Shown here: positions 1-5,492 of the stretch, in pieces
Layout of the letters: every line of letters starts with the position of its first letter
Numbering within the stretch: position 1 is the first letter of the stretch
From: Globobulimina sp.
Taxonomy: Eukaryota; Foraminifera; Rotaliida
Reading direction: 5' to 3'
Assembly: GCA_003354225.1 (NCBI GenBank)
Contig: PIVH01000543.1
Coordinates: 1 to 5,492 of the forward strand
DNA length: 5,492 nt
Notes under the pieces: model-generated
Databases searched by the model: none
What the model saw: only the letters and a program-made list of their open reading frames with translations
Told to the model about the DNA's origin: nothing
Translations under genes and position numbers: made by a program

Positions 1-1201
1 TTTTTCAACTTTAAGTTCTTGTTTGAATTTCATATAAAATATATTGTTGTTGTGCTGTTGCGTGGTACCGTTAAATATTTGGTAATTGGAAGCGTAGCCA
101 CATTTAAATCGATTGTCACCTTCAAATAACGATAAATATCCGTCCAATTCGCGGCGTTTCTCTTCTTCAAATACATTCAAATCAAAATATAATCCATTGG
201 CAAAGCAACGGAATACATCAAAATCATCTGCGAAATACAAATAACTGTTGCTGTCAATGCCGCAGTACCGCTTATCCCAACGTTTCAAGCCATCTTCGCA
301 TTGCTCAAAGACCCAAACATAGCCTTCCCGCAATATCTCCATTTTATGCAGCTCATCCTATGCAATATCAAAAACCAAAAACGTTGGTTTCCAAACGGAG
401 TTATAGTGAGAAACGTACCTGCATCAAATGTGAGAATTTATCCATCCAAACTTGTCTAGATTTATGTGACAAGGTAGCAATTTGAAATTGTTTATCACTG
501 CGACTTAATTTCACGGCATATTCGCGTCTGTTATTAAAATATCGAAAACGTTCTCTGTCATTATACGTGATCATATTTAATTGTTCCATCTTGACACAAT
601 CTTTGTATTTTGACTGTGTCTCATCTTCATAGATTCGCAAATGATACTTATCCGTCAATACACACCAGCGAGCTTTCCATTTATTGTTTGCGTTATCGAT
701 CAACAAATGGGCTTCATGCAATATGTGGCCATACACTGTTGCTTTCACTTTGGTGCTCCACGCAGTCATTGCTTCCGCATCGGCGCATTTTAAGTGCCAT
801 ATTCGTTTTGGAGTATACAGTTTAAAAATAAATTCAACTATTTGCGAGGAAGCGGAACTTGAGGTTTTTTCACTTTTTTGATTGTCTTTTAATGAGTGAT
901 AGGTTTTCTGTTCTTCGTAATACATGGCATTCTTTGTAATATCTGGATTATTTACTTCGTAGACGGTATGGGTGTTATCGAATTGATGCGTTGATATTCC
1001 TGTGACTAAGTGTAAATTTATGAAACCGATTTCTTTGTCTGATGCGGTGGATGGTTTTGTAGAGTAATATTTCAATTTTCTGTCTAGATATAAGATGAAA
1101 TATCGCTTCTTCCAGCTTTTGTTCAGTTTTCCTTTCTTATGTAAGTATCCTTCGTATAGTTTGTTGACCAACACCTGTGAATCATCCAATTGTGCTGCCA
1201 T
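1..1201 (-). CDS. Multi-PH-domain protein (three tandem PH domains), 3' end cut by window edge
   Basis: Coding parts are 419-1201 (261 codons from ATG at 1199-1201) and 1-357 (119 codons, still open at the edge), joined across a phase-0 intron at 358-418. PH1 is about residues 15-153: it opens EGYLHKKGKLNKSWKKRYFI and ends with the diagnostic C-terminal-helix Trp (W148, AEAMTAWSTKV). PH2 is about 158-261, with NKWKARWCVL and W252 (SRQVWMDKF). PH3 begins about 268 (EGYVWVF, then LKRWDKRYCGI) and runs off the edge. PH1 carries a long polar, Ser-rich insertion between strands (about residues 85-122). PH domains bind phosphoinositides or proteins at membranes; PH1 has the K-x-K...K-R basic pattern in its first strands that often goes with lipid binding, while PH2 and PH3 are less basic there. 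No catalytic domain is visible, so an adaptor role is inferred. The gene is divergent from the SLC44-like gene, 80 bp away. The family call is firm; the specific function is unknown. Confidence 0.85.
358..418 (-). other. Intron of the PH-domain gene (61 nt, phase 0)
   Basis: On the minus strand the donor is CAG|GTACGT (GT at 418-417) and the acceptor is TTGCATAG|GATGAG (AG at 359-358). Reading straight through hits TAA after five codons. Removing 61 nt joins LMQ to DELHKMEILREGYVW in frame and opens a further 119 codons encoding a third PH domain. The donor hexamer GTACGT recurs in intron 2 of the TLDc gene, and the GCATAG acceptor recurs in the SLC44-like gene. Confidence 0.85.
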
Positions 1202-1281
1202 GCTCTGAAAAAGAAAGTACTCATAAACTGTTATATATAATAGTGTAACAAACTTAGTTAGAGACTAAAAGCTATAAAAGA
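1202..1281. promoter_or_regulatory. 80-bp divergent spacer, probable bidirectional promoter / 5' UTRs
   Basis: This is the only DNA between the start codons of the PH-domain gene (minus) and the SLC44-like gene (plus). It is AT-rich and has a TATA-like tract, TTATATATAATA, at about 1231-1242, roughly midway. A second TATAAAAG at 1273-1280 ends one base before the SLC44 ATG, so it cannot serve as that gene's TATA box. Next to the PH gene start, the minus strand reads CTTTCTTTTTCAG|AGC-ATG, which resembles a 3' splice site. Promoter function is inferred from geometry alone. Confidence 0.5.
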
Positions 1282-2785
1282 ATGTCAAATCCAAGAGAAA
1301 CAGAAAATGAATCCATGATTCAGAAGGATGAGTCATTTGGTATTCGATTCAATTATGCAAAATCGCAATATAGAGATGCGTGGTGCGCCGTAACGTACAT
1401 AATTCATTTAATAATAATGGTTGCGGTGACTGCATATTTAGCCTCTCTCGCGGCCGACGACGTAAATACAAACAGCAATGAAGCAAATGAAGAAACAGAA
1501 GAAATAGAGTTTACGGGAGCAATAGTAGTTGTTATCTCGTGTGCCATCGTCGGATTGGTACTTGGTTTTATTTGGCTAACCATTTTAAAACGATATGCAT
1601 TGCAGATCATTAAAATGATGCTCTATTTGAATATTTGCCTCTGGATTGTATTAGTTATTGTCGGTATTGTGAGCGCACAATTTGTGTTAGCAATCGTAGC
1701 TGCTATTTTTGTTGTATTTTGGGTGTTATATATGTGGTGCATGCGGGAACGCATCCGATTTGCGTCCGTATTGCTCAGTTTATCCTCGCGTATAGTTTCC
1801 GCATTTCCAGGCACAGTTTGCGTAGCAATCAGTATGATAACCTTGACAGTGATATGGATCATAGTGTGGTTGGTTTGTGCGGGCTCATATATGTTTGTTA
1901 CAAGAACGGAAACAGTGAATCCAGAAAGTGGAGAAACAGAATATGGCACTTCAGCAAATATGTTTGTCGTATTTCTCTTATTCGTCTCATTATACTGGGT
2001 CATCCAGGTCAACTCCAATGTGTCTCATACAACCTCGTGTGGTGTGGCCGCCTCATGGTATTTTACACCGCCTCAGGAGCCAATGGGTGGTACACAGCCT
2101 GCATTCAAACGGAGTATGACAACCTCGTTCGGTTCGATTTGTTTGGGTTCGTTAATTGTTGCTATATTACAAGCCATTCGTGCAATGATCGAGAGCGCGC
2201 AAAGAAAAAGAGATGGCGGTGCTTTGTTATTATGCTTGCTTCAATGTTGTGTGGGCTGTATCGAAAGATGTATTCGCTGGTTTAATAAGTATGCCTTTGC
2301 TCATTGTGGTATGTTTTGTGAATGTTTTTGTTTGAATGCATGTATGTGTTTATTAATAATGCATAGCTATTTATGGCACCTCATTCATGACCTCCGCGGG
2401 TGCAACCTGGCGATTATTGTCAAGCAGAGGTATTTTAGCATTGATTAATGACGATTTAAGCGGTATGGCTTTGTTTGCGGGCGGCTTAATCAGTGCAGTG
2501 TTATGTGGATTAATTGGTGCTGGCATTGCGTATCCATTTTATGGCGGTACTAGTTCTGGTTCAGATATGATTGTTGCGTTGGCTGTGTATGGCGCTATTT
2601 CTGGTTTTGTATTGACATTGTTAGTATTATCTGCGGTGCGCTCTGCCATTGTTTGTTTATTTGGATGTTTTGCAGAAGAACCAGCAGTGTTATATGAAAA
2701 TAGAAGAGGTGATTTTGATGAGTTGGCTGGGGTTAAACCGGAATTTCAAACTGTTTATGATAACTGGGGAATAACATCGGTATAA
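1282..2785 (+). CDS. Choline transporter-like (SLC44/CTL, PNS1-type) multispanning membrane protein
   Basis: The CDS joins 1282-2308 and 2367-2785 (1446 nt, 481 aa plus TAA). The N-terminus is polar (1-33). Hydrophobic membrane segments lie at about 34-56, 77-102, 112-132, 134-154, 174-207, 228-248, 283-303, 314-334, 376-401 and 410-440, giving about ten spans, as in SLC44/PNS1. An acidic loop (about 58-77, EANEETEEIE) separates the first two. Family signatures lie in the C-terminal half: SWYFTPP (258-264), the FGSICLGSLIVAILQAIR helix (283-300), the Cys-rich CLLQCCVGCIERC (318-330), then NKYAFAHCAIYGTSF spanning the splice site, RGILALINDDLSG (363-375), and a tail starting AEEPAVLYENR. Yeast Pns1 is somewhat longer, mostly at the N-terminus. 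Animal members transport choline or ethanolamine; the substrate of protist and fungal members is not settled, so I claim only a transporter-like membrane protein. The ATG at 1282 is the first in frame and leaves the domain whole. Confidence 0.93.
2309..2366 (+). other. Intron of the SLC44-like gene (58 nt, phase 1)
   Basis: The donor is CATTGTG|GTATGT (GT at 2309-2310) and the acceptor is AATGCATAG|CTATTT (AG at 2365-2366), with a branch-like TATTAATA at 2351-2358. Splicing forms GCT (Ala) across the junction and yields YAFAHC-A-IYGTSF, continuing into the conserved INDDLSG block. Without splicing, the frame leaves the family pattern at CGMFCECFC and stops at TAA 2446-2448. Confidence 0.93.
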
Positions 2786-2857
2786 CTCTTATTATAATTT
2801 TAGGATACACCGTGTCTTGTTGTTTATTTTTTGTTTTGTAGTAAGTGCAAGGATAAA
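2786..2857. terminator. 72-bp convergent spacer with 3'-end signals of two genes
   Basis: This lies between the TAA of the SLC44-like gene and the TAG of the TLDc gene. On the minus strand a perfect AATAAA hexamer (TTTATT at 2823-2828 on the plus strand) lies about 30 nt past the TLDc stop, a good position for a polyadenylation signal. The plus strand has no AATAAA in the spacer; the nearest is at 2887-2892, about 100 nt past the SLC44 stop and inside the TLDc exon. If that one is used, the two transcripts overlap at their 3' ends. Confidence 0.45.
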
Positions 2858-3674
2858 CTAAGTGTAGTTAGTCAGTGTAGAACATGAATAAATTTCAATC
2901 TCGCGCGTCTTGAAATGACTTTCATCGCCATTTAAATAGTACGGAGCTGGAATGAAATAACCAGTCGCTGCTGTCCATGATAACCGATTTGTATTTGAGT
3001 GGGACCGAATGGCGATATCATTGCCTCCAAAACAGCACATATACAGATTACCACCGTTAAATATTGCATTTCGTCCATTATCTGTGTGTGCAAAAATTTG
3101 TGGTGGATAATTTTTTGATGATCTGATTAATATTAAAAATGCATCCTTATCATCACTGTAAGTGCTCTTAGTTTTGGTTGCGACAGAAAGATATCCACCA
3201 AATACATTGTCGGAAACTGTGTGTATTACACTCACAGTATTTCGTATATTGTCACATTTCCTATGCCAATCTTGTACCTTCCAACCATCCCTACTCGCTC
3301 TATAAATCAAATTCCATTCTTTATATTGAATATTTTTATTTGATTCCTCCATTAAACGTAAAAAGATTGTACTTTCATTCTCGGTCAAAATTAATGAATC
3401 AATCACTTGGTTTGTTATTTAATATTGTATTTACAACAAAAATATGCATTTCAAATTAACATATTACGTACGGATAAAATAGAAATCAAAACAAATTTTA
3501 TTCAATGATTCGGGAATTATTTGCCCATTTAAATATTGTTGAAAAGATCGCATGTAACCATCAATCAACAACTAATTATGGAATATTGTGCGTATTTGTT
3601 TCTTGACAAAGAATGAATCAAATATTGTTAACAATGCTTTGTATTTTAGTCAAGATTAGTGCTGATTGTGACAT
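2858..3674 (-). CDS. TLDc-domain protein, three-exon gene model
   Basis: The model joins, on the minus strand, 3633-3674 (14 codons from ATG at 3672-3674), 3472-3571 (33 codons plus one base) and 2858-3405 (to TAG at 2858-2860): 690 nt, 229 aa. The TLDc domain covers about residues 50-222: WNLIYRASRDGW (78-89), the HRKCDN motif (95-100) followed by T-V-S-V-I, NVFGGYLS (114-121), DAFLILI (135-141), CCFGGNDIAI (171-180) and the closing EIEIYSC. This order and spacing are typical of TLDc (TBC/LysM-associated; OXR1, NCOA7, TLDC1). Animal TLDc proteins bind and regulate the V-ATPase and are linked to oxidative-stress resistance; protist members are largely uncharacterised. The N-terminal 48 residues hold IDGYMR...IIPESLNKICFDFY, a helical-looking module that I recall ahead of other protist domains. 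There is no BTB or kinase domain. The long exon has no ATG before residue 66 of this model; a GTG at 3406 opens the frame but sits on a splice acceptor. The TLDc call is strong; exon 1 is the least certain part. Confidence 0.82.
3406..3471 (-). other. Intron 2 of the TLDc gene (66 nt, phase 1)
   Basis: The donor is TTTATCC|GTACGTAAT (GT at 3471-3470) and the acceptor is AAACCAAG|TGATTG (AG at 3407-3406). Splicing turns C|TG into Leu and gives FDFYFILIDSLILTENE, joining the IP-ESLNKICFDFY module to the first strand of TLDc. The donor hexamer is identical to that of the PH-gene intron. Unspliced, the long exon has a TAA upstream in frame and no ATG near the domain start. Confidence 0.75.
3572..3632 (-). 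other. Candidate intron 1 of the TLDc gene (61 nt, phase 0, weak donor)
   Basis: The donor is AGCATT|GTTAAC (GT at 3632-3631) and the acceptor is CCATAATTAG|TTGTTG (AG at 3573-3572). The acceptor side is well supported: the exon reads LLIDGYMR from its first base, with an in-frame TAG (the acceptor itself) just upstream. The donor is less canonical than the GTACGT and GTATGT donors elsewhere here, but it is the one I found that gives phase 0, an ATG-led 14-codon exon and a 61-nt length matching the other introns. If it is wrong, translation could begin at the internal ATG of GYMR. Confidence 0.55.
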
Positions 3675-3866
3675 GATAACGTAAACTCTAAAAACTTCAG
3701 CAGGTTTTTTCAAAAGACTAAGAAATCAATATTGATATTTTACAAACCGAATTAAAAGTAAGTAAATCAACATAAAATGACACACGAAAGAGAGGAGTAA
3801 CACATCTGAAAATAATTAACAAAACAAAATGTTTCTATAAACAATAGTATTTAATATACATTATAA
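3675..3866. other. 192-bp AT-rich intergenic spacer
   Basis: This lies between the TAA of the RelA/SpoT-ankyrin gene and the ATG of the TLDc gene, both on the minus strand, so it should hold one gene's 3' UTR and the other's promoter and 5' UTR. On the minus strand I see ATTAAA (3850-3855), a possible variant poly(A) signal about 12 nt past the stop. I also see an acceptor-like TTAATTATTTTCAG ending at 3806, directly followed by ATG with a 12-codon upstream frame, and a 10-bp palindrome TCAATATTGA at 3726-3735. No longer coding frame is supported. Confidence 0.5.
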
Positions 3867-5467
3867 TTACTGATATTTAACTGCAGACTTATGATACACG
3901 GAAGAATCAGCTTGTTTATATTTAAATGACTGTAGCTCTTTTAATTTGGATTCATTTACTTTCAAATTATTGCGCAAATATTGCATGGTTGCTTTGTTAA
4001 CTTTTGCATGATTCATCCACCAAACAATACGCCATAAAACATTTGCATTCTCCATACATTTATTTTGCACAAAATCAAACGAGAAAATATATTTAATAAT
4101 ATCTAATTTGTTCATTTTTACTGCATATTCCAATGGATTAATATTCATATCATCCGCAATCAATATATTATCCAAAAAGGATTTATCTCCGATAATCCAC
4201 ACCAATTTTTGTAAAATGCGCAACTGATTAAAATGCACTGTTTGTGTAAGTATCCGATAAACGGAATAATCATTTCCATGAATTCCATCTGAATTTGAAT
4301 TATTGACATATTTATAACCCATAAAATGTATCACCTCTTCACCTGTAATACCCAACTCTGACAATACATAATCAATCACATTCTCGTTATGGCAAAATGC
4401 AAATAACCATATTAATATTCTATATCTTAGATTGGAATCATTTTTATATTTCTCTTTGATTTTTGTCATATTAAATAGCTTTTCAATGATACCCATATCG
4501 CCCCTAACAACTGCATTTTCAATGGAATTAATATTATTTGAATTGGATAACAACAAACAATCAATAAATAATGCTTCGTTGATAACAGATTGCAAAAAGG
4601 TGAAACATTTCTCATTCCCTTTGATACAAATTGTGTGCAATATAGATTCCCGAAACACGCCATAAGCCATAATATCAGTTTCTTTTTGATTATTAATAAC
4701 CATCAAACCATAAAGCCCCACCACATCATCTTTATTTGCTGCAATCCAAAGTTGTTTATAATTGTCTAACAATGTCGGCAAAATATTGCTGACTGAATTG
4801 TCCATATATTCTTCTTGTCTTTGTATCGAATATAAATTATGTCCCTTACTCTTGAAATCTTTCATAGTTTGAAGCAAGAATTGGATCTCTCCAATCAAGC
4901 TATTCTGCTCTCCTTTTATTAATACATTCAGCTTAATATCTGCATATTGCCTTTCTTGCACATAATCAGCAAACCTGTTTTTACTGCGACAAATCCCAAT
5001 AATGTTGCCACTCTGATAATATTTTACTTTGTTTTTAAGCACATTCAAAGCTAATAACAATGCACGAATGTCATTGAAAACCAAGGCGCACCGATTTATG
5101 TCAAGTATGCAGGCTGAGGTTGGATACGATTGTTCAAAATAATCATTCTCTGCTTTCGACCGTGCTCTTTGTAGTAATTTAACCGGTCCTCGAATGTAGC
5201 CAACAATTTTGGCAATTTCACGATTTTCTTTTTCATCGATATCCATATCAATATCAAGATAACCAATATTTGAATGCTTGTCAATGTTAAATATGTTTTG
5301 TACCGACCTTTGGAACTCATCATCGACAATGTTGCCTAATAAAACCAACTCAGATAAATACTGATTATAATCGTAAAATCGATGACTATTAAAAACAGCG
5401 GATGAGGAACTATTTTCTATCAATGATTGGAATGTATATTTTGGTTTAATTGCATTTGGCACAATAT
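3867..5467 (-). CDS. RelA/SpoT-like-fold and ankyrin-repeat protein, 5' end outside window
   Basis: This is an open frame of about 535 residues ending in TAA at 3867-3869 (numbers here count from the GTG codon at 5477). Residues about 90-225 match the order of elements in a RelA/SpoT nucleotidyltransferase-like domain: VGYIRGPVKLLQRARSKAE (92-110), hydrophobic ACILDINRCALVFNDIRALL (122-141) where RSH proteins have the D-[IL]-x-[AG]-hR-hh strand, RSKNRFADY (164-172), YADIKLNVL (178-186), then GEIQFLL (196-202) and MKDFKSKGHNLYSIQRQEEY (205-224), parallel to the RSH E-h-Q-I-R-T...H-W-x-Y-K region with E197 in the acidic-residue position. Residues about 245-505 form helical repeats with ankyrin character, clearest at NINPLEYAVKMNKLDIIKYI (445-464) and NSIENAVVRGDMGIIEKLFN (317-336); others at about 277-299, 353-375, 405-428 and 479-502 are degenerate. 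Whether it makes any nucleotide product is unknown. No ATG occurs before M78, although residues 1-77 look coding, so an upstream exon is expected. Confidence 0.7.
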
Positions 5468-5492
5468 CTTGTCGCACAAAATAATATTAATA
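5468..5492 (-). other. Candidate intron 3' end (branch site and acceptor) at the right edge
   Basis: On the minus strand the window begins TATTAATATTATTTTGTGCG, then ACAAG. The reading frame of the RelA/SpoT-ankyrin gene has a TAA here (5487-5489) and no ATG. TATTAATA (5492-5485) is the same 8-mer found before the acceptor of the SLC44-like intron. The first AG after it is at 5469-5468 (CAAG, the same form as intron 2 of the TLDc gene), about 18 nt downstream. This would make 5467 the first exon base, phase 1. It is a placement by analogy only. Confidence 0.4.

Noticed and set aside
610-881. Two overlapping plus-strand small frames antisense to the PH gene
   Set aside because: They overlap PH1 and PH2 coding sequence on the other strand and have no protein-like features of their own.
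1273-1280. TATAAAAG as the TATA box of the SLC44-like gene
   Set aside because: It ends one base before the ATG, leaving no room for a transcription start between them.
1623-2018. A minus-strand 131-codon frame antisense to the SLC44-like gene, and a smaller one at 1404-1610
   Set aside because: Antisense shadows of hydrophobic codons; no recognisable domain and no start context.
1635-2285. A 216-codon open frame on the plus strand inside the SLC44-like gene
   Set aside because: It lies in another frame over the conserved membrane segments, and its translation is rich in Cys, Arg and Tyr with no family features.
2309-2448. Frameshift or pseudogene break in the SLC44-like gene near 2309-2366
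   Set aside because: The frame change is exactly explained by a 58-nt GT-AG intron with a branch-like site, and the spliced protein has no damage.
2387-2785. A separate 132-codon plus-strand gene beginning at ATG 2387
   Set aside because: It is exon 2 of the SLC44-like gene. The seven codons before that ATG (AIYGTSF) continue the conserved family block and meet a clean splice acceptor at 2366.
3404-3406. GTG as start codon of the TLDc protein
   Set aside because: The setting is eukaryotic, the G belongs to a splice acceptor, and an upstream exon joins in frame with coherent sequence.
3178-3459. A 93-codon plus-strand frame opposite the TLDc gene
   Set aside because: It is antisense to strongly conserved TLDc motifs and crosses an intron boundary; its translation shows no domain.
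3726-3735. The palindrome TCAATATTGA as an operator or mobile-element end
   Set aside because: A 10-bp AT-rich palindrome is expected by chance here; there is no second copy, target duplication or nearby transposase.
4432-5329. Small open frames within the RelA/SpoT-ankyrin gene (4432-4665 plus; 4466-4663 and 5096-5329 minus)
   Set aside because: They are out-of-frame or antisense shadows of the long coding exon without independent support.
5475-5477. GTG as start codon of the RelA/SpoT-ankyrin protein
   Set aside because: The same reasoning applies: it lies in a probable intron tail next to a branch-like TATTAATA and before a CAAG acceptor. The true start is outside the window.

Overview
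The window looks like compact nuclear DNA from a eukaryotic microbe (protist type). Three things point there: short GT-AG introns (58, 61, 61 and 66 nt) that each restore a conserved protein when removed; protein families that are mainly eukaryotic (PH domains, an SLC44/choline-transporter-like protein, a TLDc domain); and AT-rich spacers of 72 to 192 bp with no bacterial-type signals. The standard genetic code fits, because TAA and TAG close the genes and no stop interrupts any conserved domain. I cannot name the species. The RelA/SpoT-like plus ankyrin protein and the IDGY..R...IP module recall proteins I associate with amoeboid and rhizarian protists, but that is memory, not a search.

Layout. 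(1) 1-1201, minus strand: a protein with three successive PH domains, cut by the left edge, with one 61-nt intron. (2) 1202-1281: an 80-bp spacer between divergent genes, probably a shared promoter. (3) 1282-2785, plus strand: a complete SLC44/PNS1-type membrane protein of 481 aa in two exons. (4) 2786-2857: a 72-bp spacer between convergent genes. (5) 2858-3674, minus strand: a TLDc-domain protein. Reading it as one open frame gives a GTG start and loses the N-terminus. I reconstruct three exons (14 codons, 33 codons plus one base, and the long TLDc exon) giving 229 aa with an ATG start. (6) 3675-3866: a 192-bp AT-rich spacer. (7) 3867 to the right edge, minus strand: a large protein with a region resembling the RelA/SpoT nucleotidyltransferase fold followed by degenerate ankyrin-like repeats. 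Its 5' end is outside the window, probably behind an intron whose acceptor lies at the edge.

The four genes share no obvious pathway. PH domains and SLC44 both concern membranes and phospholipids, and their genes share a spacer, which is suggestive only. No mobile element, CRISPR array, rRNA or tRNA was seen.
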